DNA of 64,000 bases from Lonsdalea britannica. GTDB taxonomy: Bacteria > Pseudomonadota > Gammaproteobacteria > Enterobacterales > Enterobacteriaceae. Position 1 is the stretch's first letter, and each line of letters begins with the position of its first letter. Where the stretch lies: the NCBI RefSeq assembly GCF_002111595.1, contig NZ_LUTN01000001.1:1-64000 (forward strand), written 5' to 3'. The notes under the pieces are model-generated. The model did no database searches. It was given only the letters and a program-made list of their open reading frames with translations, and was not told where the DNA came from. Below, piece by piece: positions 18,924 to 29,363 of this stretch. The position numbers and the translations under genes were made by a program.

Positions 18924-21900
18924 CAGGCTTCCCCCTGCGTTTCAGCCGGTTTGCGGCGAAGACGGAGAGACAAGCGGTCGAACAGCAGGTAAATCACCGG
19001 CGTGGTGAACAGCGTCAGCACCTGGCTCATCACCAGCCCACCGACCATACAGATGCCCAGCGGACGCCGCAGTTCGGCACCGACGCCGGTGCTCAGCATC
19101 AGCGGCAGGGCGCTGAGCAGCGCGGCCATGGTGGTCATCAGGATGGGACGGAAACGCAGGAGACAGGCCTGATAAATCGCGTCATACGGTGACATGCCCT
19201 GCTGCCGTTCGGCGGCCAGCGCGAAGTCGATCATCATGATCGCATTCTTCTTCACGATCCCGATCAGCAGAATGATCCCGATGATGGCGATGATATCCAG
19301 ATCGCTCCCGGCGACCAGCAACGCCAGCAGCGCGCCCACGCCCGCGGTCGGCAACGTGGAGAGAATGGTCACCGGATGAATGAAGCTTTCGTACAGCACG
19401 CCGAGCACGATATACATCGCGATCACCGCGGCGACGACCAGCCAGACGGTGCTGGTCAGGGCGGACTGGAAGGCGAGTGTGCTGCCCTGGAAACGGGTCG
19501 TGATTTCCGATGGCAACTCCATGTTCTGCTGCGCTTTCTCGATGGCCTTGACCGCATCGCCCAGCGCATAGCCCGGCGCCAGATTAAAGGAGACTGTCGC
19601 CGCCGGGAAGCGGTCGACGTGGTTGATCGCCAGTGGTCCCTGTCGCTGTTCCACCGTGGCGATACTGCCGAGGGGGACGACGCCGCCCTCGCTATTGATG
19701 AGCCGGATGTCATCGAGGGCGGCCAATCCGTCACGCTGACGGGTGTCTTGTTCAAGCACGACGCGGTACTGGTTCGACTGGGTGTAGATGGTCGAAATCA
19801 GCCGCTGGCCGAAGGCGTTGTAGAGCGCGTTATCGATATCTGACATCGAAATGCCGAGCCGGGTGGCGCTGTCTCGGTTCACCTTCACGTAAGCGACGGC
19901 CGCCTCGTCCTGCCAGTCGCTGCTGACGTCCTGCAATTCGGGCAGGGCGGAGAGCTGTTCCACCAGCTTGGGCACCCAGGTGCTGAGCGTATCCAGCGAC
20001 AGCGTCTGGACGGTCAGCTGGTACTGCGTTTTGCTGATTTGGGTATCGATGGTCAGATCCTGCACCGGCTGCAGATACAGCGTGATGCCCGGCAGCTGCG
20101 CCGTTTGCTGCTGTAAGCGCGTGATGACGTCGGTCATGCTGTCGCTGCGCTCTTCCTGCGGTTTGAGGTTGATTTGCAGCCGTCCGCTGTTCAGCGATGG
20201 GTTGGTGCCATCCACGCCAATCAGCGACGAGACGCTTTGGACGTCCGGATCTTTCATGATGATGGAGGCGACCTGCTGCTGTTTTTGCGCCATCGTGGTG
20301 AAGGACACGGTCTGAGAGGCATGCACGGTGCCCTGAATAATCCCGTTATCCTGCTGCGGGAAAAAGCCTTTCGGGATCACCAGATACAGTAAGACGGTGA
20401 GTACCAGCGTACTCAACGCCACGCACAGCGTCAGCCAGGGATGTTGCAGCACTCGGGTCAGCCCGCGGCCGTAGGCGGCGATCACCCGGTCAAAGAAGCG
20501 TTCGCTGGCGCGAGTGAAACGGTTTTGTCGCGTCAAACCTTTGTGGCTGAGCATGCGGGCGCACATCATTGGCGTCAGAGTGAGCGACACCACGGCGGAG
20601 ATCAAAATGGAGATCGCCAGCGTCATCGCAAATTCGCGGAATAATCTGCCGATGATGTCCCCCATAAACAGCAGCGGGATCAGCACGGCGATCAGCGAGA
20701 ACGTTAGCGAGATAATGGTAAAGCCGATTTCGCCTGCGCCCTTTAGCGCTGCGTTCAGCGGCTTCTCTCCACGTTCGATATAGCGGGCGATGTTCTCGAT
20801 CACCACGATGGCATCGTCCACCACGAAACCGGTGGCGATGGTCAGCGCCATCAGCGTGAGGTTGTTGATGGAGAAGCCGAGGAAATACATGGCGGCGAAG
20901 GTGCCGATCAGCGACAGCGGCACCACGATACTGGGGATTAGCGTGGCGACCGCGTTGCGCAGGAACAGGTAGATCACCATGATGACCAGCGCAATCGCCA
21001 GAATCAGCTCAAACTGCACGTCATCGACGGAAGCGCGGATGGTGGTGGTGCGGTCCGTCAGCAGCGACATTTCAACCGACTTGGGCAGGCTGGCTTGCAG
21101 AGACGGCAGCAGACTGCGGATGTTATCCGCCGTCGCAATTACGTTGGCGCCCGGCTGGCGCTGCACGTTGATGATGATGGCCTGCTGGCGGTTCGCCCAC
21201 GCGGCCAGATAGGTGTTTTCCGGCGCTTGTTCAACGGTGGCGACGTCGCGCAGCCTGACCGGCGCGCTGTTGCTCCAGGTGATGATGAGCTGACGATAGT
21301 CGTCAATCGAACGCATCTGATCGTTGGCGGACAGCGTGACCGAGCGGGCCGGCCCATCGAAGCTGCCTTTCGGCGCGTTGACGTTGGCGGCGGTGATGGC
21401 GGTGCGCACGTTTTCGCTGCTCAGCCCATAGGCGGCCAGCGCCGTCGGATTCAGCCGCACTCGAACGGAGGGGCGCTGCCCGCCTGCGAGCGAGACCAGC
21501 CCGACGCCGGAGACCTGAGAAATTTTCTGGGCGATGCGGGTTTCCACCAGATCCTGCACCTGCGTCATCGGCATCGCGGTGGAGGTCACGGCCAGAGTCA
21601 TAATCGGCGGATCGGCGGGGTTGACCTTACTGTAAACCGGCGGGTTAGGCAGATCGCTGGGCAGCAGGTTGGTGGCGGCGTTAATGGCTGCCTGCACATC
21701 CTGTTCCGCGACGTCGAGCGCCAGGTTGAGCTGGAACTGTAGCGTGATCACCGAGGCGCCGCCGGCGCTTTGGCTCGACATCTGCTTCAGTCCGGAAATG
21801 CCGCCGAACTGGCGTTCCAGCGGCGCGGTCACCGCCGACGTCATGACGTCCGGGCTGGCGCCGGGATAGAGCGTGACGACCTGAATCGTCGGGTAGTCGA

Positions 21901-22045
21901 CCTCCGGCAGCGCGGAGACGGGCAGCGCGCGGTAGCCGATGATCCCGGCCAGCAGAATCGCCACCATCAACAACGTGGTGGCGACCGGGCGCAGAATGAA
22001 CAGTCTGGACGGTCCGCCGCCCTGAATCGGCGTGCTGTCCTGCAT
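18923..22045 (-). CDS. mdtB: RND multidrug efflux subunit MdtB
   Basis: Partner of MdtC in the MdtABC-TolC pump (bile salts, novobiocin and others in E. coli). 1040 aa with the usual RND plan: [20 protein letters not shown] first membrane helix, [24 protein letters not shown] with the TM4 aspartate pair, [17 protein letters not shown] and the C-terminal [21 protein letters not shown]. Starts at ATG 22045, overlapping by TGATG with the restored end of mdtA, and ends overlapping mdtC in the same way. Confidence 0.97.
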   Translation of the reverse strand: MQDSTPIQGGGPSRLFILRPVATTLLMVAILLAGIIGYRALPVSALPEVDYPTIQVVTLYPGASPDVMTSAVTAPLERQFGGISGLKQMSSQSAGGASVITLQFQLNLALDVAEQDVQAAINAATNLLPSDLPNPPVYSKVNPADPPIMTLAVTSTAMPMTQVQDLVETRIAQKISQVSGVGLVSLAGGQRPSVRVRLNPTALAAYGLSSENVRTAITAANVNAPKGSFDGPARSVTLSANDQMRSIDDYRQLIITWSNSAPVRLRDVATVEQAPENTYLAAWANRQQAIIINVQRQPGANVIATADNIRSLLPSLQASLPKSVEMSLLTDRTTTIRASVDDVQFELILAIALVIMVIYLFLRNAVATLIPSIVVPLSLIGTFAAMYFLGFSINNLTLMALTIATGFVVDDAIVVIENIARYIERGEKPLNAALKGAGEIGFTIISLTFSLIAVLIPLLFMGDIIGRLFREFAMTLAISILISAVVSLTLTPMMCARMLSHKGLTRQNRFTRASERFFDRVIAAYGRGLTRVLQHPWLTLCVALSTLVLTVLLYLVIPKGFFPQQDNGIIQGTVHASQTVSFTTMAQKQQQVASIIMKDPDVQSVSSLIGVDGTNPSLNSGRLQINLKPQEERSDSMTDVITRLQQQTAQLPGITLYLQPVQDLTIDTQISKTQYQLTVQTLSLDTLSTWVPKLVEQLSALPELQDVSSDWQDEAAVAYVKVNRDSATRLGISMSDIDNALYNAFGQRLISTIYTQSNQYRVVLEQDTRQRDGLAALDDIRLINSEGGVVPLGSIATVEQRQGPLAINHVDRFPAATVSFNLAPGYALGDAVKAIEKAQQNMELPSEITTRFQGSTLAFQSALTSTVWLVVAAVIAMYIVLGVLYESFIHPVTILSTLPTAGVGALLALLVAGSDLDIIAIIGIILLIGIVKKNAIMMIDFALAAERQQGMSPYDAIYQACLLRFRPILMTTMAALLSALPLMLSTGVGAELRRPLGICMVGGLVMSQVLTLFTTPVIYLLFDRLSLRLRRKPAETQGEA

Positions 22046-23273
22046 CAGGCGTCTCCGCTTTTTTCGCCTGGCGATCTTTACCGGCGGTCGTGGGCGTTTG
22101 CTCGGTGGAGGCGGAAGGGATCACGTCGACCTTCATACCTTCCGTCAGACGGTCGATGCCGTCCGTCACGACCTGTTCGCCTGCATTCAGACCGCTGTTG
22201 ACGACCACGTTCTGCCCGTACTGGATACCAATGGAAATCAGATGCTTGCTCGCCTGATTTTTGTCATTCAGCAGCCAGACGAAGTGGCCCTCGTTGCCCA
22301 TTTGCACGGCGGCGGCGGGCGCGATGACCGCGTTTTGCAACGTATCCACCTTCATCCGAATATTCACAAACTGATTGGGAAACAGGAGGTCGTCACTGTT
22401 TTCAAAACGCGCTTTCAGCTTGATGGTGCCGGTGGTGGTGTCGATCTGGTTATCCATGCTGAGCAGTTGGCCCTGGGACAGCATCTGCTGGTTGGCGCGG
22501 TCCCAGGCTTCGACGACGACGGGCTGACCGGATTTCTGAGCTTTAAGAATCGTGGCGATACTGTCTTCCGGCAGCGAGAAAACGGCGTCGATTGGGTGCG
22601 TTTGCGTCAGCACCAGCAGGTTATCGGTGCTGGTGATGTAGTTGCCGATATCCACCTGCCGTAGCCCGACGCGTCCGCTGGCGGGCGCGGTGATCTTGCT
22701 GTAATCCAGCTGGAGCTGCGCGCTGTCCAGTGCGCCCTGATCGGACTCAACGGTGGCTTCGTACTGTTTCACCAGCGAGGACTGGGTGTCCAGCTCCTGA
22801 CGCGACACCAAATTGGTTTTTACCAGCCCTTGGTAACGCGCCAGATCCTGACGCGCGTTGGCGAGCAGCGCCTTGTCCTTGGCTAACTGTCCTTTCGCCT
22901 GCGTGACTTCAACCACAAACGGCCGTGGGTCGATTTCCGCCAGCAATGCGCCGGCGGCGACCTGCTGGCCTTCTTCGAAGTGCAGCGCCATCAGTTGTCC
23001 GCTGACCCGGCTACGCACGGTGACGGTATTTGCCGACGTGACGGTGCCGAGTCCGGTCAGGTAGTAAGGCACCGAGGCGGTGAACGAGCGCGCGACTTGC
23101 ACCGGCGGCGTGGTCATGGAACGACGACCTTCGCCTCTGCCGCCGCTGGACGCGGTTTTCGCCGTTGAGCCTGCGGGCGGGGTAGTCGTGGAGTGGAAAT
23201 ATCGCCACGCAATAACCACGACGGCGATAACGGCGATCAAAGACAGCAAGCGGAAGAGACGTTTGGTATTCAT
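22045..23273 (-). CDS. mdtA: MdtA periplasmic adaptor of the MdtABC pump (3' end frameshifted as read)
   Basis: Membrane-fusion protein linking MdtBC to TolC. I start at the ATG giving [20 protein letters not shown] (signal anchor); an upstream in-frame ATG at 23318 is less likely. Features: hairpin and lipoyl halves ([38 protein letters not shown]) and the beta-barrel region [16 protein letters not shown]. As read, the frame passes through mdtB start and goes on to 21681, giving about 115 extra residues of nonsense. The junction has a run of six A (22059-22064); one more A, or a -1 shift there, gives AKKSGDA-stop with TGA overlapping mdtB ATG exactly as mdtB overlaps mdtC. Coordinates given are for the restored gene. 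Confidence 0.9.
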
Positions 23274-23418
23274 AGTGATGAAACGAGATCTCCAATGCCC
23301 CAAACCGGGGGTTAGCAAAGAATTAAGGTGCTTAAGCTATAGGGTGAACGGCGTATAACTATAGAGAGTAAATAAGAAACATAAATGATGACAATAGGGA
23401 AGCGATCTTCGTGCGGAT

Positions 23419-23453
23419 AAAAAAATACCCGGTCATTGTTGGATGGCCGGGTA
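23419..23453 (-). terminator. Rho-independent terminator of nupC
   Basis: On the minus strand TACCCGG ... CCGGGTA (23447-23453 with 23426-23432) is followed by seven T. It lies 30 bases after the nupC stop and upstream of the mdtA promoter region. Confidence 0.9.
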
Positions 23454-23482
23454 GTGTTAACCGAGGGAAGAGCAGAAAAGGC

Positions 23483-24667
23483 TTAGAGCACCAGTCCGGC
23501 GATGGCCGCAGACAGCAGGCTCACCAGCGTGGAACCGTAAACCAGCTTCAGACCGAAGCGAGAGACGGTGTTGCCCTGTGCTTCGTTTAGGCCTTTAATC
23601 GCCCCAGCCACAATGCCGATGGAAGAGAAGTTGGCGAAGGAAACCAGGAATACCGACAGAATCCCCACGCTGCGTGGAGACAGCTGGGCGGAAACTTTCT
23701 GCAATTCCATCATGGCAACGAATTCGTTAGACACCAGTTTGGTCGCCATAATGCCGCCGACTTGCAGGGCTTCATTCGCTGGGATACCCATGATCCAGGC
23801 GAACGGATAGAAGAAGTAGCCGAGAATTTCCTGGAAGCTAAGGCCAAAGAGGGCGCTGAACAGGGCGTTAACGGCGGCGATCAGCGCGATAAAACCAATC
23901 AGCATGGCGGATACGATGACGGCCACTTTGAAACCGGTGAGGATGTAATCTCCCAGCATTTCGAAGAAGCTCTGATTCTCGTGCAGGTTGCTGAGTTGCA
24001 GTTCCGGCTCTTCATCAACGCTGTAGGGATTGATCAGGGACAGGACGATGAACGTACTGAACATGTTGAGCACCAGCGCGGCCACGACGAATTTGGGGTC
24101 CAGCATGGTCATGTAAGCGCCGACGATAGACATGGACACGGTGGACATTGCCGTCGCCGCCATCGTGTACATCCGCTTCTCCGACATCTTGCCCAGAATA
24201 TCTTTATAGGCGATGAAGTTTTCCGACTGTCCCAAAATCAGCGAGCTCACCGCGTTGAAAGATTCCAGTTTGCCCATCCCGTTCACTTTTGACAGCAAGG
24301 TACCGATTACGCGGATGATAAAAGGCAGAACTTTGATGTATTGCAGGATACCAATCAGTGCGGAGATGAAGACGATGGGGCAGAGTACTTTGAGGAAGAA
24401 AAAGGCCAGACCTTGAGCATTCATGTTGCCAAAGACGAAGTTGGTGCCTTCGGCGGCAAAACCGAGCAACTTGTCGAAGAGTCCCGCAAATCCGGTGACG
24501 AAACCCAACCCTACGGAAGAGTAGAGGAAGAAGTACGCCAGCACGATTTCAATGACTAACAGCTGGATAATGTAGCGGATACGGATGCTTTTTCGATCGC
24601 GGCAGATCAAAAGCGCGAGTCCGGCGATAACGATTAACGCGAGGACGAATTGCACGAGATGGGACAT
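23483..24667 (-). CDS. nupC: Nucleoside:H+ symporter NupC
   Basis: Concentrative nucleoside transporter of the inner membrane. 394 aa from ATG 24667, which has GGAG seven bases before it; upstream in-frame codons are not family sequence. Nearly every family block is intact: [27 protein letters not shown], the substrate-binding hairpin region [42 protein letters not shown], and [18 protein letters not shown] near the C-terminus. Divergent from the aldo/keto reductase gene, with a 254-base shared upstream region. Confidence 0.97.
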   Translation of the reverse strand: MSHLVQFVLALIVIAGLALLICRDRKSIRIRYIIQLLVIEIVLAYFFLYSSVGLGFVTGFAGLFDKLLGFAAEGTNFVFGNMNAQGLAFFFLKVLCPIVFISALIGILQYIKVLPFIIRVIGTLLSKVNGMGKLESFNAVSSLILGQSENFIAYKDILGKMSEKRMYTMAATAMSTVSMSIVGAYMTMLDPKFVVAALVLNMFSTFIVLSLINPYSVDEEPELQLSNLHENQSFFEMLGDYILTGFKVAVIVSAMLIGFIALIAAVNALFSALFGLSFQEILGYFFYPFAWIMGIPANEALQVGGIMATKLVSNEFVAMMELQKVSAQLSPRSVGILSVFLVSFANFSSIGIVAGAIKGLNEAQGNTVSRFGLKLVYGSTLVSLLSAAIAGLVL

Positions 24668-24921
24668 GTTTGCTCCAGATATGATACAGGCCAAGTTTTG
24701 TACACTATGTCGGCAACCTGAGTGCCAATAATGACAGTAGGGATACAAGGGGCGGATTATATATTGGAAAATAACCTAAACTAAAGCATTGCTCCCATAG
24801 CATTAACTTTTATCGGTGCCGATGCGGTGAGGATCTGCGCGGCATTGCTTCCATATTGTACGAGTGTGGCCGCGTTTCTGCGGTCGTCTCAAGGCGAGTT
24901 TACACAAAAAGGAGATTGCCT

Positions 24922-25886
24922 ATGACTGCTTCAACCCCTTCCCGAGAACTGGGACGTTCCGGGATCCACGTTCCTGTGATCACTTTTGGCGGTAACGTCT
25001 TCGGCTGGACTATTGATGAGCCGACCTCGTTTAACCTGTTGGACGCATTGGTCGATCAGGGACTTAATTTTATTGATACGGCGGATGTGTACTCCGTATG
25101 GGCAGACGGCAACCAGGGCGGTGAATCGGAAACGATTATCGGCAACTGGCTGAAGAAAAGCGGCCAACGCGACAACGTCATTATCGCGACCAAAGTCGGT
25201 ATGGAGATGGGAGATGGCGGCAAGGGACTCGCTCCCGCTATATTCGCCGCGCTGTAGAGGATTCACTTCGTCGTCTGAAAACAGATTATATCGATCTCTA
25301 TCAGGCCCACACCGATGATAAATCGACGCCGTTGGAGGATACACTGTCGACGTTCGATGCGTTAATCCGCGAGGGTAAGGTTCGTGCTATCGGCGCTTCG
25401 AATTATGAGGCTGACCGGTTGGCTCAGGCGCTGCAAATCAGTAAAGACCACCAGTTGGCTCGTTATGAAACGTTGCAGCCTGAATACAATCTGTACGACA
25501 GGCAGCATTATGAATCGGGTCTGGAAGCCTTAGCCAAAGAGCATGGGCTGGGCGTCATCAGCTATTATTCTCTGGCCAGCGGATTTTTGTCCGGCAAATA
25601 TCGTCACCCGGAAGATGCGTCCAAAAGTTTACGCGGCAAGGGCGTGGTGGAACGCTATCTGAATGAACGGGGCGTGCGCATTGTTGAGGCGTTGGATAAA
25701 GTCGCGAAAGCGCATGGCGTGTCGTCAAGCCAGGTCGCGCTGGCTTGGTTGATCGCGCGCCCGAGCGTCACTTCACCTATTGCCAGCGCTACGTCGGTGG
25801 AACAGGTCGCCGAACTGGCTGCGGCCACTCGGTTGTCACTGACGGCGGACGATATTGATGCATTGAATAGCGCAAGCCAATATTGA
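24922..25886 (+). pseudogene. Aldo/keto reductase, one-base frameshift
   Basis: NADPH-dependent aldo/keto reductase of the YajO/Tas type. ATG 24922 follows AAGGAG. Frame one (24922-25257) carries the family start SRELGRSGIHVPVITFGGNVFGW and the catalytic region NFIDTADVYSVWADGNQGGESE, but after MGDGGKGLA runs into a stop at 25257. The family sequence goes on in the next frame: YIRRAVEDSLRRLKTDYIDLYQAHTDD, then KVRAIGASNYEADRL and VALAWLIARPSVTSPI to 25886. One extra C in the CCC at 25233-25235 restores a 321-aa protein of usual length. Substrate unknown. Confidence 0.88.
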
Positions 25887-26402
25887 TGAGTTAAACATAA
25901 GCGCGCGTACTTGTTTTAGACAGGGCGCGCGTAGCCGTCCATTTTGGCGGCGCATTCATATTTGATCCCAATTGTGGGGAAGATGACGAACGCTAAAACG
26001 AAAGATTGCGTATGTCGTTATTACCACTCACTTATTTTTTCCCTTCACGCTCTGTGACGACAAGGTCGATGGTTTTGTCACAGGCATCCTTTTTATTTTT
26101 TGTACCGGTTCCCTTCCTCATACTTACGCGTTTATTTAGTTTTCATATTATTGATTGTCACGATAAAAGTGTGCCTATTCTTTGCGGCGTTAAAAATTAG
26201 CAGGGAAAGGACTGGGTCTTTAGGAAATGAAAACGCAATGGAAGATAAATGAGTTCTTTTATTTTAACGAGACGGAATTATTAAAAATCATACGAATGAA
26301 TTTCGGGCGAAGAGAATAGTTTGGTGTGGGACGTATCAATAAAAAGAGAAAAGATCCAGGCGGTATGTCGAGTCGACGATTTAGATTTAACCAAGCGATG
26401 AA
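25887..26402. other. Gene-free A+T-rich spacer between aldo/keto reductase and ompA
   Basis: About 515 bases of convergent intergenic DNA, A+T-rich especially after 26000. GCGCGC-rich repeats just after the reductase stop (25900-25932) can fold and may end its transcript. Short ORFs (such as 26006-26200 +) show no family features. Confidence 0.4.
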
Positions 26403-26437
26403 AATAAAAAAATGGCCCCTGAAAATCAGGGGCCATT
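26403..26437 (-). terminator. Rho-independent terminator of ompA
   Basis: On the minus strand a 10-bp perfect stem (TGGCCCCTGA / TCAGGGGCCA; plus-strand arms 26413-26422 and 26426-26435) with a tiny loop, followed by TTTTTTATTTT. About 65 bases after the ompA stop. Confidence 0.93.
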
Positions 26438-26502
26438 AATCATTCTTGGAATATGACGCAGTGAAGCACTACGTCATTATTTTCCGTGAAAAGCGAGTGC
26501 GA

Positions 26503-27555
26503 TTAAGCCTGCGGCTGAGTCACAACGTCTTTGATGCCTTTCACTTCGATTTCTACGCGGCGATCCGGGGCCAGGCAGTCGATCAGGGCTTTACGGCCTT
26601 TCACGCTGTCACAGGTAGAACCGGTAACCGGGTTGGACTCACCAAGACCACGGGCAGAGATTTTGTCAGACGGGATGCCTTTGGCAACCAGGTAGTCAAC
26701 GACGCTCTGAGCACGGCGAGTGGACAGGCCTTCGTTATACTGTTCTGAACCCAGACGGTCAGTGAAGCCCAGGACAACAACGGAACCGTCTTTAGGATCC
26801 ATGGTGCTCAGCTGAGTGTACAGCTGGTCCAGAGAGCTCTGGCCTTCAGGACGCAGTTCTGCTTTGTTGAAAGTGAACAGAACGTCAGATTTCAGAGTGA
26901 AGCGTTTGGTCTGAACAACCGGAGCCGGAGCCGGAGTCGGTGCTACGACCGGAGCCGGAGTTTCCTGACCGAAACGGTAAGAAACGCCAACGCTCAGCAT
27001 GCCGTTATCAGGACGACCACCAACGGTGCCTGCGTCGCCGATGTTGTTAACCCACTGGTAGTCCAAACGAGTAGCCCAGTTTTTGGTTACTGCGTATTCC
27101 AGACCTACTGCAGCCATCGGAGAAATACCGGTGTCGTTGCCGCCGCGACCAGTCACGTCGTCGTGGCTGTCAGCACGCCAGAAGAAACCACCCAGACGAG
27201 TGTAAACGTCCAGATCGTCAACGATCGGGTAGCTCAGTTTGGCAGCCAGCTGAACGCCTTGTGCTTTGAAGTTACCACGGTTTTCACCGGTGTACTTCAT
27301 GCGGCCCAGCCAGTCGTAACCCAGTTCGAAGCCCAGGTATTGGTTAGCCTGGTAACCACCAAAGGCGCCTGCGCCCAGCTGGTTTTCGTGCGGGGAGTTA
27401 GTGGTTTGGTAACCGTTGCCGTACAGGCCAGTGTCATGGAACTGAGACCAGCCCAGTTTGGCGCCTGCGTACCAGGTATTGTCGTTCGGTGCTGCTTGAG
27501 CTACGGAAGCCAAGCCAGCCAGTGCCACTGCAACTGCGATAGCTGTTTTTTTCAT
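26503..27555 (-). CDS. ompA: Outer membrane protein A
   Basis: Major outer-membrane porin and peptidoglycan anchor. 350 aa from ATG 27555 ([21 protein letters not shown] signal peptide, cleaved before [16 protein letters not shown]); an ATG six codons upstream is ignored because GAGGCG sits correctly for 27555, as in E. coli. Residues 22-190 form the eight-stranded barrel, then a proline-rich hinge ([14 protein letters not shown]), then the OmpA-like periplasmic domain with [26 protein letters not shown] that binds diaminopimelate. Codon use is that of a highly expressed gene. Confidence 0.98.
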   Translation of the reverse strand: MKKTAIAVAVALAGLASVAQAAPNDNTWYAGAKLGWSQFHDTGLYGNGYQTTNSPHENQLGAGAFGGYQANQYLGFELGYDWLGRMKYTGENRGNFKAQGVQLAAKLSYPIVDDLDVYTRLGGFFWRADSHDDVTGRGGNDTGISPMAAVGLEYAVTKNWATRLDYQWVNNIGDAGTVGGRPDNGMLSVGVSYRFGQETPAPVVAPTPAPAPVVQTKRFTLKSDVLFTFNKAELRPEGQSSLDQLYTQLSTMDPKDGSVVVLGFTDRLGSEQYNEGLSTRRAQSVVDYLVAKGIPSDKISARGLGESNPVTGSTCDSVKGRKALIDCLAPDRRVEIEVKGIKDVVTQPQA

Positions 27556-27912
27556 TTTACGCCTCATTATCATCCAAACAGGTAATTAACTCTTCGAGTT
27601 AATAAACCTTTGGTTAAAATCTTTTGAAGGAGACATTGCTCTTAATTATTCTCACCAGTCAGCTGATGTTATATGAAGAGCAACTCCTGCGGGTAAAGTC
27701 TACAACGTGATGCAAAAGTTACAAGTATGATGTTAGAAGCCCCAGACAAAAACCTAGCGTTTCACACATACTTACTAACAAATAATAGATTAAATTGTCA
27801 GTTTGGACAGAATATTTATGAGAGGTGATGGGTGGGGGGGAGTAAAGAACTCAATGCCTGCGGGGGATCTTTAACTTAGCGGATTTCCCCCGTAGGAATA
27901 CTCTTAATTTAC

Positions 27913-28410
27913 TTAATGATACAATCTGGAGTGAATCTTTAACGTAGAAAATGGTCTGTAGATGGCTTTTCGCTCTGGCCGCATGATAAATCCGTAGGTA
28001 TTTCCGCTTTCCGCCGCTTCGCGCAGGCGCATTTTTTCTTCATTTTCCAGCTCCGTTGGCAACCAGCACAACACCGCGCTGTAATTCCCCGTTCTCAAGG
28101 CTTTTTCCATTGCCTCTAACGTCCCTGCCGGGTCGATATGATGGAGTTCAATCATTTTGTCGAGCGGTAAGCCCGCTTGTTGAAGCCAGGTGCGGCTAAG
28201 TTTTTGCTGCGGCGCCAGCCACAACAGCCAGCGAGACTGCATTCCTAATTGCTGCAACAGCGGCAGCAGCAGGGGCGCGAGAATAGGCTGATCGTCGCTG
28301 TAGACAATTTCACTGATGATGCCGCCGCCGTGAGGGGCGACCGCGGGCGCATCCTGCGTACGTAAAGAAGACTGAGAAAAGCGGCGAGCGTTGACGAGTT
28401 GTGTGCGCAT
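27913..28410 (-). CDS. sulA: SOS cell division inhibitor SulA
   Basis: Binds FtsZ and blocks division during DNA damage; degraded by Lon. 165 aa, near the usual 169. Conserved ISEIVYSDDQPI..LLLPLLQQLGMQSRWLLWLAPQQKLSRTWLQQAGLPL region, ALRTGNYSAVLCWL, GFIMRP and the Lon-recognised C-terminus LKIHSRLYH. A LexA box lies 23 bases upstream of the start. Position next to ompA and divergent from sxy is the enterobacterial order. Confidence 0.97.
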   Translation of the reverse strand: MRTQLVNARRFSQSSLRTQDAPAVAPHGGGIISEIVYSDDQPILAPLLLPLLQQLGMQSRWLLWLAPQQKLSRTWLQQAGLPLDKMIELHHIDPAGTLEAMEKALRTGNYSAVLCWLPTELENEEKMRLREAAESGNTYGFIMRPERKAIYRPFSTLKIHSRLYH

Positions 28411-28432
28411 AAGTGAATTCCACCGGCAGGGT

Positions 28433-28452
28433 TACTGTATGCGCATACAGTA
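28433..28452 (-). promoter_or_regulatory. LexA box of sulA
   Basis: TACTGTATGCGCATACAGTA is a perfect 20-base palindrome matching the SOS consensus CTGT-N8-ACAG. It lies just upstream of the sulA start and should keep sulA off until RecA-driven LexA cleavage. Confidence 0.95.
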
Positions 28453-28626
28453 ATGCGTGTATAAATAAAGATCAATCGGAATTTGAAAGCGCCTCGCATA
28501 ATTTACAGGGAATGTCTAGCAACGCCATTTTGTGTTTGAGGCAACCGTTTTCGTATGCTTAATTACTTGTTCCCGTTACGTATATTGCGATTCAGCAATT
28601 AGGGTGAACATGATAAGGACAATGTT

Positions 28627-29253
28627 ATGAAGCAGTTATGCGAAAAAAGGATTCGGCAGTCTAAGTACGTTTTTTCCTCTTTGGGAACCATTAGTTCCCG
28701 GTCTCAATTTGGCGGCTACAGCATCGCAGCAGACAAGATTATCTTCGCGCTGGTGTCTAACGGTGAACTTTATCTGCGGGCGTCGCGACAGCATGAAGTG
28801 CATTTTCGCGCCCGGGAGATGGTGAGCATGGTTTACACCAACCGCGGCGTGCCGGTCCCGTTGAACTACTACGAGGTGGACAATACCTTGTGGAACAACG
28901 AACCGGAACTCCTGCAACTGGCGTCATTGTCGCTGGAAGGGGCCCGGCATGATAAAGCCATCAAGACGCGAAGTATCCGATTGAAAGACCTACCCAACCT
29001 TAATCACTATTTAGAACGGCAACTGTGGAAAGCCGGGATTCGCAACATTGAACAGTTGCATGAACTGGGGGAGATACAGACCTTTCTTCGTTTGAGCGTC
29101 GTCAGGCACGATCTCAATCTCAGCGTATTGCTGGCGCTGGCGGGCGCCATTCGTGGCGTTCATCAGGCCGCGTTGCCGGAACATGTGCGCCAAGAACTGA
29201 TTGAGTGGTTTAAACACCACCTTGCGAGTCAGGGGAAACGGCCTAAACACTGA
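28627..29253 (+). CDS. sxy: Competence regulator Sxy/TfoX
   Basis: Co-activator that directs CRP to CRP-S sites of competence genes. 208 aa with both family domains: the TfoX N domain (FSSLGTISSRSQFGGYSIAADKIIFALVSNGELYLRA) and the C domain (LKDLPNLNHYLERQLWKAGIRNIEQLHELGEIQTFLRL). The leader upstream (about 28500-28626) is long enough for the structured 5' region that limits sxy translation in other species. Divergent from sulA, as in E. coli. Confidence 0.96.
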   Translation: MKQLCEKRIRQSKYVFSSLGTISSRSQFGGYSIAADKIIFALVSNGELYLRASRQHEVHFRAREMVSMVYTNRGVPVPLNYYEVDNTLWNNEPELLQLASLSLEGARHDKAIKTRSIRLKDLPNLNHYLERQLWKAGIRNIEQLHELGEIQTFLRLSVVRHDLNLSVLLALAGAIRGVHQAALPEHVRQELIEWFKHHLASQGKRPKH

Positions 29254-29363
29254 TGGGGTGGTCATTCTAGCGAAGTGTGAATTTCCGTGCGCGCAGGGGT
29301 TGTGCGGCGCGCACGGGGTTCTGGCTGAACGGCGATGCAGACAAGATCTCTAAGTTTAAGGAG

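Noticed and set aside
15843-22045. Long open frames opposite mdtB and mdtC (up to about 257 codons)
   Set aside because: They are antisense shadows of G+C-rich coding DNA, lack family features and ribosome sites, and the real RND genes explain the region fully.
22055-22066. Programmed -1 frameshift in mdtA
   Set aside because: The A-run is short and not in a standard slippery heptamer for the read frame; six other genes show the same kind of one-base loss, so an error is the simpler reading.
27857-27896. Imperfect G+C-rich hairpin after sulA
   Set aside because: CCTGCGGGGGA can pair with TCCCCCGTAGG, but no T-run follows on the sulA strand and the loop is long, so I do not call it a terminator.
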